The translations under genes were made by a program, and so were the position numbers. A DNA stretch of 27,206 bases, taken from IMG/VR virus record IMGVR_UViG_3300030328_001283, positions 1 through 27,206 of that record. One strand, given 5' to 3'. The first letter of the stretch is position 1. Each line of letters begins with the position of its first letter. Below the pieces are notes generated by a model. The model was given only the letters and a program-made list of their open reading frames with translations, did not search any database and had not been told where the DNA came from. Shown here piece after piece: positions 7,585 to 15,485 of the stretch. This stretch comes from a virus.

Positions 7585-7611
7585 TATAACGATTTTTAAG
7601 TTAAATTTTGT
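7585..7611 (-). promoter_or_regulatory. Putative phage promoter at the head-gene cluster
   Basis: The minus strand has ACAAAA (7611-7606) followed by AAATCGTTATA, with the octamer TCGTTATA at 7592-7585. Only 5 nt separate it from the ATG at 7579, so the transcript would be nearly leaderless. The ACAAA-to-TCG span of 22 nt is the same as at two other sites. It lies between the tape-measure stop and the protease start. Confidence 0.5.
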
Positions 7612-7613
7612 AT

Positions 7614-9425
7614 TTATATTGCTGCACCATCTACAATATTTCTTTCCAGTCCTTGTGCAGTTGTAACATCATTAGAAACCACATACGCCTGTACAGGTTG
7701 CTGTGATTGATCCCCTATTGCTGTCGCTAATTGATTTAAGCCACTATCTCCAACAGAAGATACATCAGGCAATACAGGAGATGGTGCTGATGGTACAGCA
7801 GGTGTTACATCTCCACCAGTTCCACCCTTTGCAAAGCTCGGTGCTTGTGGTTCTTTACTGCTTGTTATTGATTTTACATTAGCAATACCTGCTGCAACTA
7901 CTGCTGCTGCTGCAATAAAGTTAAAAGGTGGTGGACTAGCTGATAACGCTTTGTTAGCACCTGAAAATGTATCTCTAATTGCTTGTACTACTGCTATTGC
8001 TTTTCCGAATTTACTGTTTTTACCTACTATTGATGCTAAATTACCTAATGCACCTGTAATTGCTTCTTGTTTTGCTACTGCTAAATCCTTTTCTATCTTT
8101 TCTTGCTCGTTTGCATTAGCTTGTTGATAGTCTAATAACTCATTGTTTGCATCTATATATGCTTGTGTTCCTTTTTCGTATGAATCTCTTTTAGCTTTTA
8201 GTCTTTCTGATTCTATTTCTTTTTCTAATTCTAAATCATCTAACATTTGTTGCATACGAGCCATTTCGTTCTCCATCATTTCTGCATTAAATGCTCTTTG
8301 CTCTGATTCTCTAGTTAGTCTTGCTTCATTATCACTAGCTTCTAACTCCATTTTTTCTTTTTGCAAAGCAATATCATTAGATTTTTGTTCAGACATAAAA
8401 CCAGTAATCTGTGCTTCTACTGCTAATAATTCATTTTTTGCTTCTTGTAGTGCTATATTATCTTCATCAAGTCCAGTAAGTTCATATTGTGCTTCTGCTG
8501 CTGCTAATATTGCTTGTGCATTTTCAAGCATAGCTTCTTTTTGACTTGTAAGTGTAGCTTTTAAATCATCATTTGCTTTTATTCTTTCATCAATACTTTT
8601 TAAATCATCATCTCGTATTTGTCTTTGCTGTTCTGCTTGTATATCGTATTGTTCTATTAAACCTTGATTTGCTACCCTTGCTAATTCTGCATCTTTTCTT
8701 AATTGTTTGTTAGCTTTTGCTGTTTCTGTTGCAGCTTTTATATTTTCTGAACTTAGTGCTTCTGTTGTTACTTTTGCTATATTGCTAACTTCTGAAATTG
8801 CTTCTCCAAAATCATTAACAATACCTTTTCCTGCATCAAGAGCTTCTGTACCTATTTCAATAACATCTTCTTTGACACTATTAAGTTCTGCTTTTAATTC
8901 TTTAATTCTTTCAGGATCGTTCCCACCTAACCACGATTGTTCCCATGCTAATTGAGCACCTAATAATGCTGCTTTTATAGCGTTAAAACCAAGTTTTATG
9001 GGTGTTATAGCTATTGTAAGTAGATTTGACATTATTCTACCTAGTGCATCAAAGTTTTCTGAGCTACTAAATATAGCATCAGCTACCTGATTAAATATAA
9101 TTGTTGCTGTTTCGGTTGCAGTTGTAAGAGTGTCCATAACTGCTTGGTTACCTTTGATTGCTTCTGATATAAATTCAAATGCTTTTTGTAGTATAAATAA
9201 AACACCTGCAAATTTAGCAAGTCCACCTATTGTAGAACCTACTTTTTTTACTCCAGTTGCAGCACCTTTTGCTGCTTTACCTATTTTAGAAACACCTTTT
9301 TCAGTCTTACTATTAGCTTCTTCTACTTTTTTTTGCAGGTCAGCTACTTGATCTTGTAATTTCTTTATATTTTTTTCAGCTTCTTTTGCTTGTAACTCAA
9401 AATCAACTACTACTTTTTGTGGCAT
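7614..9425 (-). CDS. Tail tape measure protein
   Basis: This is the second-longest tail gene of the window (603 residues; the 682-residue gene upstream is longer) and the only one with a tape-measure layout. It has an N-terminal coiled coil (residues 5-45), Gly/Ala-rich KIGKAAKGAATGVKKVG, a hydrophobic segment near 70-90, and a hydrophobic helical domain around 125-160. A very long coiled-coil region at about 235-450 is rich in Gln, Glu, Ala and Lys, and a second hydrophobic Ala-rich segment lies near 500-520. The end is Pro/Ser-rich (SAPSPVLPDVSS). In the family the length sets tail length at roughly 1.5 angstrom per residue, which would suggest a tail of about 90 nm. It follows the 682-residue tail protein and a 50-residue ORF that overlaps its start by 23 nt. 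No lysozyme or peptidase domain was noticed. Several ORFs on the opposite strand are shadows of its biased codons. Confidence 0.8.
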   Translation of the reverse strand: MPQKVVVDFELQAKEAEKNIKKLQDQVADLQKKVEEANSKTEKGVSKIGKAAKGAATGVKKVGSTIGGLAKFAGVLFILQKAFEFISEAIKGNQAVMDTLTTATETATIIFNQVADAIFSSSENFDALGRIMSNLLTIAITPIKLGFNAIKAALLGAQLAWEQSWLGGNDPERIKELKAELNSVKEDVIEIGTEALDAGKGIVNDFGEAISEVSNIAKVTTEALSSENIKAATETAKANKQLRKDAELARVANQGLIEQYDIQAEQQRQIRDDDLKSIDERIKANDDLKATLTSQKEAMLENAQAILAAAEAQYELTGLDEDNIALQEAKNELLAVEAQITGFMSEQKSNDIALQKEKMELEASDNEARLTRESEQRAFNAEMMENEMARMQQMLDDLELEKEIESERLKAKRDSYEKGTQAYIDANNELLDYQQANANEQEKIEKDLAVAKQEAITGALGNLASIVGKNSKFGKAIAVVQAIRDTFSGANKALSASPPPFNFIAAAAVVAAGIANVKSITSSKEPQAPSFAKGGTGGDVTPAVPSAPSPVLPDVSSVGDSGLNQLATAIGDQSQQPVQAYVVSNDVTTAQGLERNIVDGAAI

Positions 9426-9555
9426 CTCTGTTTTGTTTTATTTGTTTTATCATTTCTTTAAAACTTTCAGCAAGTTTATATTTACCCTGAGCTATCCTAA
9501 TATTCTCAGTCTCTCCATTTGTTATTTGTAATAGATCAATAATATTTTTTATCAT
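9403..9555 (-). CDS. Small ORF between tail protein and tape measure, 50 aa
   Basis: The ATG at 9555 is fused to the TGA of the tail gene as ATGA. The ORF ends inside the first codons of the tape-measure gene, so without it there would be an unexplained 126-nt gap in a densely packed cluster. The product is probably helical, with IIDLLQITNGETENIRIAQG, then KYKLAESFKEMIKQIKQ and a Ser-rich end. Position directly before the tape measure is where tail-assembly chaperones normally sit, but it is too short for a known chaperone family. Function unknown. Confidence 0.55.
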   Translation of the reverse strand: MIKNIIDLLQITNGETENIRIAQGKYKLAESFKEMIKQIKQNRDATKSSS

Positions 9556-11600
9556 ACCTCATTTAATAATTCTAAACTACTTTCTCCTGTTGTTAGATTT
9601 GTAGTTATGCTGTTAATCTTATATGTATAATTATTTAACGAAATTTTATCGTTCAATTTTAAATTATATATAATTTTTAAAGGTAAATATGCTTTAACCT
9701 TTGTTAATCTTTTCTTTTGTTCAAATACACTTTGTATGTATGTTATATAGTTTTGTTGGAATAAACTACCATCATCAAATGTAAAACCATCTGTGTATTC
9801 ATTTGCTTCTGAACCATAATTTAAGTTTATTTTACTTGTTCCTGAACTTAATGATAAACTATTTGATGGAATTACATAGGTTGTTTTAAGTGCATTAGCT
9901 GATGCAGATTGTTTTAATGGAATTTGAGTTGCACTTGATTGTTGTATAGCATAAAATATTAAAGGTAAACCCAAATAACTTTGTTTACTATCATCTACAC
10001 TCCATCCCCATTGTATATCTGTTGTGCCTAATCTATTATATTGTTGGTGTTCAAAAGGTACTTCTACTTTATAACTACTAGCAGGTGCAGAAAATTCTGA
10101 ATCTGCTGAGTATTTTAGACTACCCCATTCCCTGTTGTTTAACTGTTCAAATTGTTTTGCTAAAAATGTACCTGTGCCATTATACTTAAATTCAATTTGA
10201 TTATAAGGTAAAGCTACATCTACTGTGCTTTCGTTTACATCTACATATTCATTTATGTTGTGTGTAACAGATGATGCTGAATAATAAGCATCTAATTTTT
10301 GTACAACTATTGTGTCTGTGTCATCTACATAAGCAGTTAAATTAAACATCTTAAATATTGCACTTAAAAAATCTATTATTTTCATTTTAGGCATTTGTGC
10401 TTGTATGTTAAAAGGTATAGTTGTTGAAGATGAAAAACTACTTGCTTTCCATGTGTCAGTCCAACCACCACTAATAACCTCTCCACCAATATTACCATCT
10501 ATTTCCCAATATATATTTTGATTGTTAAAAGAAATTGTATCTGTATTACTTACAGTTGATATGTGTACTGTATAACTACCTGCACTTAATGTAAAATTAG
10601 AATTAGTTATAACCTGAGCACCAGTAACACCTAAACTTTGATATGCTAAACTACCATTTCTTTCTACTCTTATGTTGTATTGAATAAGATTACTTGTAGG
10701 AGTTAAACTTAAAGTAAAACCAGTTATGCTGTTAGGGTATGTTACAAGTGAGCTTGATATTACTAAAGCACCTGATGTCATTGTTGTTGTTGCAGGTGGA
10801 GATGATGTTAAACTAAAACTTGGAACTCTTTTATAAGTTGGTTCTACTGTTATTTCAGGTTCTACATCTCCCTTTTTTCTATGCAACCACATATACAAAT
10901 TATAAAATTCTGCATTTGATGTATTAAAAAAATCATCAGAAAAACTTATACTACTGTATTCACTTGTAATTGCATCTATAATTCTTTCTAACCTTATAGC
11001 ATATTTTAGATCAGACCAGTAAACACCATTAGCACCTGAATACCCACCTGTACCTATCCAATATAAATTACCTGCACCATAATTAGAAGCATTAGTATCA
11101 TAATAAAGTTGTCTAGTGTGTGAAATTAATGGTACACATAAATTTGAAAGTCCTGCATTTATTCCTGAGCTTATACTTGAATAGCTATAATCTGTATCAT
11201 AGTCATTTAATTTTGCTAAATCTTTTAATTCACTTTCTCCTAATACATCTTTTAAATTAACAGTATTGCCAAAAAATGTGATCTTATAAGCGTATGCTTT
11301 GTTTTTTTTCATTTGCACACCCTCTAGTTTTATAAAACCTTTTTTAAATGGAATATAATTTAATTGTATTTCAGCACTTACTTTATTTCGAGCATCAAAA
11401 GCATTGTCAATGTCAAAGTTATAATAATGCTTAAATAATTTGTTGTTTGTTTTTGAAGCAGGTACAGAAAAAGACTGTGTAAATTCTGTAAAAATTTTAG
11501 CTATGTCTTTTACATTTTGTATTGTCTGAGTTATAGATACACTTTCATCTTTGAATAAATCTACTCTTTCTCCACTTATATATAATTGTAATTTTTGCAT
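9552..11600 (-). CDS. Large tail or baseplate protein (682 aa)
   Basis: The N-terminus has LYISGERVDLFKDESVSIT and TEFTQSFSVPASKTNNKLF. A conserved-looking stretch at about 105-125 reads YAYKITFFGNTVNLKDVLGE, and the C-terminus ends with KINSITTNLTTGESSLELL. The middle is rich in Ser, Thr, Tyr and Asn, with many predicted beta strands. I associate this layout with large Bacteroidota-phage tail-tip or baseplate proteins. The C-terminal KINSITTNLTTG pattern resembles the end of hub-like tail proteins that wrap the tail tip. It overlaps the 337-residue tail gene by one base (TAATG) and is followed by the 50-residue ORF and tape measure. Host binding or a hub role is inferred from place and size only. 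Confidence 0.6.
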   Translation of the reverse strand: MQKLQLYISGERVDLFKDESVSITQTIQNVKDIAKIFTEFTQSFSVPASKTNNKLFKHYYNFDIDNAFDARNKVSAEIQLNYIPFKKGFIKLEGVQMKKNKAYAYKITFFGNTVNLKDVLGESELKDLAKLNDYDTDYSYSSISSGINAGLSNLCVPLISHTRQLYYDTNASNYGAGNLYWIGTGGYSGANGVYWSDLKYAIRLERIIDAITSEYSSISFSDDFFNTSNAEFYNLYMWLHRKKGDVEPEITVEPTYKRVPSFSLTSSPPATTTMTSGALVISSSLVTYPNSITGFTLSLTPTSNLIQYNIRVERNGSLAYQSLGVTGAQVITNSNFTLSAGSYTVHISTVSNTDTISFNNQNIYWEIDGNIGGEVISGGWTDTWKASSFSSSTTIPFNIQAQMPKMKIIDFLSAIFKMFNLTAYVDDTDTIVVQKLDAYYSASSVTHNINEYVDVNESTVDVALPYNQIEFKYNGTGTFLAKQFEQLNNREWGSLKYSADSEFSAPASSYKVEVPFEHQQYNRLGTTDIQWGWSVDDSKQSYLGLPLIFYAIQQSSATQIPLKQSASANALKTTYVIPSNSLSLSSGTSKINLNYGSEANEYTDGFTFDDGSLFQQNYITYIQSVFEQKKRLTKVKAYLPLKIIYNLKLNDKISLNNYTYKINSITTNLTTGESSLELLNEV

Positions 11601-12613
11601 TATCTAACATTGTTTATATAATCAAAAGATTCTTCAAATTGTATTGTATACTCTATAAGTCTATCATTTAATGATGTTTTGTGAACCATATTACTTGTTT
11701 TGACATTGACTGGTACTATTTCATTTGTAGCAGGATTAGTATATGTTGGTCTAACCATCCAAACATACTCCGACAATAATAGTTCTTCAAACCAAGCATT
11801 AGTATATTCAGGGTAGTAACCTGAACTTAAACTAACAGAATTATTTGCCTGTTTATTAAAAGTGGTTACATTGTGTTTTTTAGTATCATAAGTAGGACTT
11901 CCTGCTGTTGAAAAATCGGCTAAATTTCTTTTATATGTCTCACTTTTTGTATTTGTTGTTTCTACTCTTTTTAAGAAAAACCATAGCTCTTGAATAGCTC
12001 CCCATTTATTAACGAACACTATTTTTCTACCATCTCCATATTTAGTACAGTCTATTCTTTTAAAAGTAACAGTAGTTGTTTCAACTGTATCACTTGTATC
12101 ACTTGCTCCAAAATCTTGAGTTTTTAAATCTCCACCTGAATCTGTATATTGAAAAGCACCTGCTGTACTTTGAGGAACAAATAACTCGTAAGTATCTGGA
12201 CTTGTTGAATAGTTAGGAGTAAACAAAACTTTTCTAGTTGCTATTGTTGGATTGTACCCATCCATAAATGTACCATAACCATCTAATCCAATATGAGTTA
12301 CTGTGTTTGTGTTTGCACCACCATATTGAACAATACTACCCCCTGCATTTACAGCATCATAAAAAGTAATTGCCCTAGATATATCAATATGGTTAGTTTC
12401 AGGATAATCAGCAGGAGTTAAAACTACTGTTGGAGTTAAATAATCCCTGCATAATTCAGCTATTTCAAAAACCACATCTGCACCTGCTGTACAGTCTTTT
12501 ATTATTGTATATCTTAATGTGCTGTCAATAGTTAATTCTAACTTTGCAGACTTAGCTCCTGATGGAGTTGTTAGTGTTTCGTATCTTGGACTTCTTAAAG
12601 GTATTGTAGCCAT
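11600..12613 (-). CDS. Tail structural protein, 337 aa (distal tail candidate)
   Basis: The sequence begins MATIPLRSPRYETLTTPSGA and appears all-beta, with many Thr and Tyr and alternating hydrophobic residues. A motif near residues 200-220 reads KIVFVNKWGAIQELWFFLKR; the last third has YTNAWFEELLLSEYVWMV and then LIEYTIQFEESFDYIN. The W-G-A...L-W-F pattern is one I recall from tail proteins in this group of phages, without a firm role. It is fused by TAATG to the 682-residue tail gene and follows the HK97-gp10-like gene. A distal tail protein or baseplate part is the most economical reading. It is too long and in the wrong location for a standard tail tube, although that alternative is not excluded. 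Confidence 0.5.
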   Translation of the reverse strand: MATIPLRSPRYETLTTPSGAKSAKLELTIDSTLRYTIIKDCTAGADVVFEIAELCRDYLTPTVVLTPADYPETNHIDISRAITFYDAVNAGGSIVQYGGANTNTVTHIGLDGYGTFMDGYNPTIATRKVLFTPNYSTSPDTYELFVPQSTAGAFQYTDSGGDLKTQDFGASDTSDTVETTTVTFKRIDCTKYGDGRKIVFVNKWGAIQELWFFLKRVETTNTKSETYKRNLADFSTAGSPTYDTKKHNVTTFNKQANNSVSLSSGYYPEYTNAWFEELLLSEYVWMVRPTYTNPATNEIVPVNVKTSNMVHKTSLNDRLIEYTIQFEESFDYINNVR

Positions 12614-12616
12614 TTC

Positions 12617-13198
12617 TTATTTATTTGTTCCTAATATTATTCCTTTTTCTACATCTAATGCAAATGCCTTTTGAAAAGCATCAAAATATTTTTCCTGCCC
12701 TTTGTTAAATGGTTTAGAAAAAAAGTGTGTAGCTCTTATACCTGATAAATATATACTTCTTCTTATTAAATATTGCATAGATTTTCTAGGTAAAAATTTA
12801 CCTGTTTTTTTATCTCTTACACCTTTTAGTCCTTTTTGCACAGTCCATTTATTTATTGCTTTTGTTAAGCCACCTTTTTTGCCTGATCCTGTGCCAAATC
12901 TATAAGGACTTGTAGGTGCTTTTTGTATGCCTTTCCATACAGAACCCTTTGGTAATTTATTTGGGTTTGCACCTTTGACCCCCTCATCTACAAACTCTCC
13001 ATAATCTTCCATAAAAAACTGTACAAGCAAAGCACCTTTTTCTACCTCAGTTTTGTAAGACAATGACTTATAAAGTTTACTTGTATTGTTTCTATTAGGG
13101 TATTTACTATCACCCCTGTCTCTACTTAGGTTACTTCTTGATTGCTGTATAACATAATCAGCAAATTTTTTTAATTCTTTTTTACTTTCTTCAAACAT
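12617..13198 (-). CDS. HK97 gp10-like head-tail joining or tail completion protein
   Basis: The 193-residue product contains the features of gp10-like neck proteins: an N-terminal helix with KKFADYVIQQSRSNLSRD, then LYKSLSYKTEVEKG and the key loop MEDYGEFVDEGVKG near residues 63-77. A helix with a basic patch follows, then IRRSIYLSGIRATHFFSKPF near 145-165. In this family the Y-x-x-F-V-[ED]-x-G motif lies in the neck interface. It starts within the stop codon of the barrel-like gene (TAATG) and is followed 4 nt later by the tail cluster. The protein is highly basic, as usual for neck components near DNA. Confidence 0.65.
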   Translation of the reverse strand: MFEESKKELKKFADYVIQQSRSNLSRDRGDSKYPNRNNTSKLYKSLSYKTEVEKGALLVQFFMEDYGEFVDEGVKGANPNKLPKGSVWKGIQKAPTSPYRFGTGSGKKGGLTKAINKWTVQKGLKGVRDKKTGKFLPRKSMQYLIRRSIYLSGIRATHFFSKPFNKGQEKYFDAFQKAFALDVEKGIILGTNK

Positions 13199-14283
13199 TA
13201 TAATTGCCAGTTTACACCTGCTTTTAGATATAATAAATCTTTATCCCAAAATTTAGTTTTTTCATATTCTGTAAATACACCAAAACTTTTTGTAATTTTC
13301 CACCCAAACATAACTCCATAATTGTAATCTATCCAGTCATTTTTGCCTAAAAATCTTTCATAACTAAAATCTTCATTACCTTTTATATGTTTGTGTATAG
13401 GGTAAACATTACCCCAACTATGTAACCACCATTTACCACCATTTCCATAATGGTAAAAATCAAGTCCGACAACTCCTGACAATGTGCCTAAAGTTCCTAT
13501 TGCATCTAGCTCTCTTTTGTTATAATCATTGACAATGTTTTCATAGTCGTTTCTTCTAAAATCTAAATCTGTATCAGCAACTCTTTCTCCATTTTCATCT
13601 AACCAGTACCAGTCAATGTCATCAGGTTGCCCATCAAAATCATAATCTATATAGTAAGCAACATCATTATAGCCATATTCGTATGCTAAATCCCACCAGT
13701 TTACATCATCAGGTGCAAGGTATTCAGCAATAGGAGAATAGCCATAAGGTTTGTGTGTTCTTACAACTGACCCTATACTGAAATTAAATTTCTTAATAGG
13801 TAATCTAAATCTAAAGTCAGCAGCTTTATAATCTAAATTAATTAGACCATTTTGTTGCATCTCTATTTTTGCACTCCAGTATTTTGCTAAATATCTTACA
13901 AAATATCTTTGACTAGAAAACTCTCTACCCCTTTGTTTTCCTTTTGTATATTGAAATAAATATTCAAGTCCTTTTATTGATCCTGAGTTAGATTGTAAAC
14001 TAGAGTTTTGCTCTGTACCATCATAAAACTTTTTAGCTTTATTTTCGTAGTCAAATCTCGCAACTCTACGCCATCCAAAACTTAATAAATAGTCATTAGA
14101 TTTTTCAGGTGTTATATCTACTACTTCTCCCTCTTGTGTTACAAAATATCTGTCAGGTGTAAATAGTGGACTACTTTCTGTGTATGATGTGTATAAGGTA
14201 GAATACTTAAAAACATCTTTAAAAAATTGTCCTTGTATGTTTAGTGATATTAATAAAAATAATATAGTTAGTAATTGTTTCAT
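13198..14283 (-). CDS. Exported barrel-like protein, 361 aa
   Basis: Residues 1-19 are a clear signal peptide, MKQLLTILFLLISLNIQGQ, with a probable cut near Gly18-Gln19. The mature chain has amphipathic alternating Tyr/Phe/Trp-rich strands (LLSFGWRRVARFDYENKAK; YFVRYLAKYWSAKIEMQQN; FNFSIGSVVRTHKPYGY), an acidic loop with DYDFDGQPDDIDWYW that resembles a calcium-binding site, and a last strand ending in Leu (YLKAGVNWQL). This is a typical outline for an outer-membrane beta barrel. I know similar exported proteins from marine Bacteroidota phages, where function is unknown. It sits inside the tail cluster, directly after the exported thioredoxin-fold gene. Possible roles are superinfection exclusion, envelope modification at lysis, or a virion part. 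None is proven. Confidence 0.6.
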   Translation of the reverse strand: MKQLLTILFLLISLNIQGQFFKDVFKYSTLYTSYTESSPLFTPDRYFVTQEGEVVDITPEKSNDYLLSFGWRRVARFDYENKAKKFYDGTEQNSSLQSNSGSIKGLEYLFQYTKGKQRGREFSSQRYFVRYLAKYWSAKIEMQQNGLINLDYKAADFRFRLPIKKFNFSIGSVVRTHKPYGYSPIAEYLAPDDVNWWDLAYEYGYNDVAYYIDYDFDGQPDDIDWYWLDENGERVADTDLDFRRNDYENIVNDYNKRELDAIGTLGTLSGVVGLDFYHYGNGGKWWLHSWGNVYPIHKHIKGNEDFSYERFLGKNDWIDYNYGVMFGWKITKSFGVFTEYEKTKFWDKDLLYLKAGVNWQL

Positions 14284-14284
14284 G

Positions 14285-14620
14285 TTAAAATTTGTTTTCT
14301 ATTAGTTTGTCTATGTGTGTGTTTATAAGCTCAATACAGTTTTCAGGTAATTTTAGGTCTATGCCACTTTCTACTCTTACTATTTCTTTGCCATTATGAT
14401 ATAATACAACAGTAGGTAAATATTTTATATTTTCTTCTTTAAATAAAACAGCTCTTTCTTCCATTGTAAAATAGTACACATTATAAACCTCAAAAGGTGT
14501 CAGCTTAACTTCTGATTCTTTAACGAAACCTGCTGAAAATTGTACTACACTTATATCATTTTTAAACTTCTGACCGAATACTGTATTGCTAAGAAGCAAT
14601 ATAAAAATTAAAATTCTCAT
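14285..14620 (-). CDS. Exported thioredoxin-fold protein lacking the CxxC motif
   Basis: The protein has a signal peptide, MRILIFILLLSNTVFG, probably cleaved before Gln17-Lys18. The rest resembles a short thioredoxin: strand ISVVQFSAGF, a helix, strand VYNVYYFTM, helix ERAVLFKEE, then the cis-Pro region IKYLPTVVLYHNGKEIVRVE, and a C-terminal helix. The active-site position after FSA has FVKES, so the usual WCxxC cysteines are absent and no Cys remains in the mature chain except one near the end. It is therefore not a redox enzyme and may be a binding or chaperone domain. It is coupled by ATGA to the coiled-coil gene before it and lies 1 nt before the exported barrel gene. These three may form one envelope-related module. 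Confidence 0.65.
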   Translation of the reverse strand: MRILIFILLLSNTVFGQKFKNDISVVQFSAGFVKESEVKLTPFEVYNVYYFTMEERAVLFKEENIKYLPTVVLYHNGKEIVRVESGIDLKLPENCIELINTHIDKLIENKF

Positions 14621-14928
14621 CTGTTTTTGCTTATTTGATATAACCTATCATCTATTTTTTGTAAGTTTTCTTTAATTTCGTTTATGTCCTCTGAGAGTAC
14701 ATCCTGCTTTTCCTCTAACCTTTGTACTGTTGATCTTACTAGCTCATCTTTATATTGAAATTCAATAGGGTTTACAGAGTTGTCTTTTAAGTCCTCTACA
14801 TCTGCTGAGTTTTGTGCAACTGATGATGACAAAGTAAAATATGTCGTAGCTAGAGATATTGTAAAAAATATTATTACTCCAATAGTTTTAAGGTCAAGCG
14901 TTAATTTTGAATTTTCTGAAACTTCCAT
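14617..14928 (-). CDS. Membrane-anchored coiled-coil protein, 103 aa
   Basis: One hydrophobic segment, TIGVIIFFTISLATTYFTL at residues 16-34, is followed by a soluble coiled coil with heptad-like KDELVRSTVQRLEEKQDVL and INEIKENLQKIDDRLYQI. The N-terminal part, MEVSENSKLTLDLK, is polar, so the topology is most likely N-in with the coiled coil outside. Proteins of this shape occur among spanin subunits and phage membrane proteins, but no lipobox or second membrane segment is seen. It is coupled by ATGA to the exported thioredoxin-like gene, which suggests a joint role in the envelope. A tail chaperone role is unlikely because of the membrane anchor. Confidence 0.6.
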   Translation of the reverse strand: MEVSENSKLTLDLKTIGVIIFFTISLATTYFTLSSSVAQNSADVEDLKDNSVNPIEFQYKDELVRSTVQRLEEKQDVLSEDINEIKENLQKIDDRLYQISKNR

Positions 14929-14929
14929 T

Positions 14930-15400
14930 TTAGCATATAGTTATATCGTTATTTATTATTATATCCATATTAGCTGACCACCCTACTAATTCATTTTCAA
15001 ACCTATCAAAAAAAGGTTCACAGCTAGGGTCTCCATCTAACTGGTATTTGTTTGTGTATAGTGTTCCTCTTTTTAAGACTTGCACTACTTTGTTTATTAC
15101 ACCTAACTGTGTGTTAAGTATATCTTGCTCGTTAGTGTTTCCAGTAAATATATCTATTGTTTCTTGCTTTTGCATATTGACAATATCCATAGTGAGCAGG
15201 GTAATGTTAAATCTCAAAACCTGTTCTTCTATTGTTACACTATTAATAATAATATGACCGAGTGGAAATATATCTTGCTTTCTAAGATTGATTTGTGTGA
15301 TGTCTCCAGTAGTTACTGTATTGATGTTTATGTCATCTAACAACTGGTTCTTTATTGTTTCACTTACTTGGTAAAACCCTCTTACTCCCTGATTGCTCAT
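14930..15400 (-). CDS. Tail terminator-like protein, 156 aa
   Basis: The 156-residue protein begins with MSNQGVRGFYQVSETIKNQ, then shows GHIIINSVTIEEQVLRFNITLLTMD, with strand-turn-strand spacing, and near the C-terminus DPSCEPFFDRFENELVGW followed by NMDIIINNDITIC. The layout, an N-terminal helix, a beta sheet and a W-x-x-x-hydrophobic strand at the end, is like that of tail-terminator proteins of siphophages. The DPSCEPFFDRFENEL segment is familiar to me from Bacteroidota phages. It lies between the chaperone-like gene and the exported trio. I cannot confirm the fold from sequence alone. Confidence 0.45.
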   Translation of the reverse strand: MSNQGVRGFYQVSETIKNQLLDDININTVTTGDITQINLRKQDIFPLGHIIINSVTIEEQVLRFNITLLTMDIVNMQKQETIDIFTGNTNEQDILNTQLGVINKVVQVLKRGTLYTNKYQLDGDPSCEPFFDRFENELVGWSANMDIIINNDITIC

Positions 15401-15403
15401 TTA

Positions 15404-15475
15404 TTAAAACTTTTTTTTATTTTTCTGTTTTCTAGTTCTTGCTTTTCTTTCATATAAGTCAGGGTGTACAAACAT
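15404..15475 (-). CDS. Very small basic ORF, 23 aa
   Basis: The ATG at 15475 is 11 nt after the stop of the 216-residue gene, and the stop at 15404 is 3 nt before the next ATG. It fills an 85-nt gap completely. The product is MFVHPDLYERKARTRKQKN plus a short Lys/Phe end, strongly basic. It could be a real mini-protein or only a leader. The compact fit and the well-spaced stop and start are the reasons to keep it, with low confidence. Confidence 0.35.
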   Translation of the reverse strand: MFVHPDLYERKARTRKQKNKKKF

Positions 15476-15485
15476 TGATGTAGGT

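Noticed and set aside
8143-9351. Plus-strand ORFs inside the tape-measure gene (8143-8544, 8707-8955, 9130-9351)
   Set aside because: They are antisense shadows of a long coiled-coil gene with biased codons. Their products are Ser/Ala/Phe-rich without domain logic, and everything else in the window is on the minus strand.
15048-15340. Two overlapping plus-strand ORFs opposite the tail terminator-like gene
   Set aside because: Hydrophobic Cys/Ile/Val-rich translations are what the complement of an AT-rich gene gives. No promoter or start context supports them.
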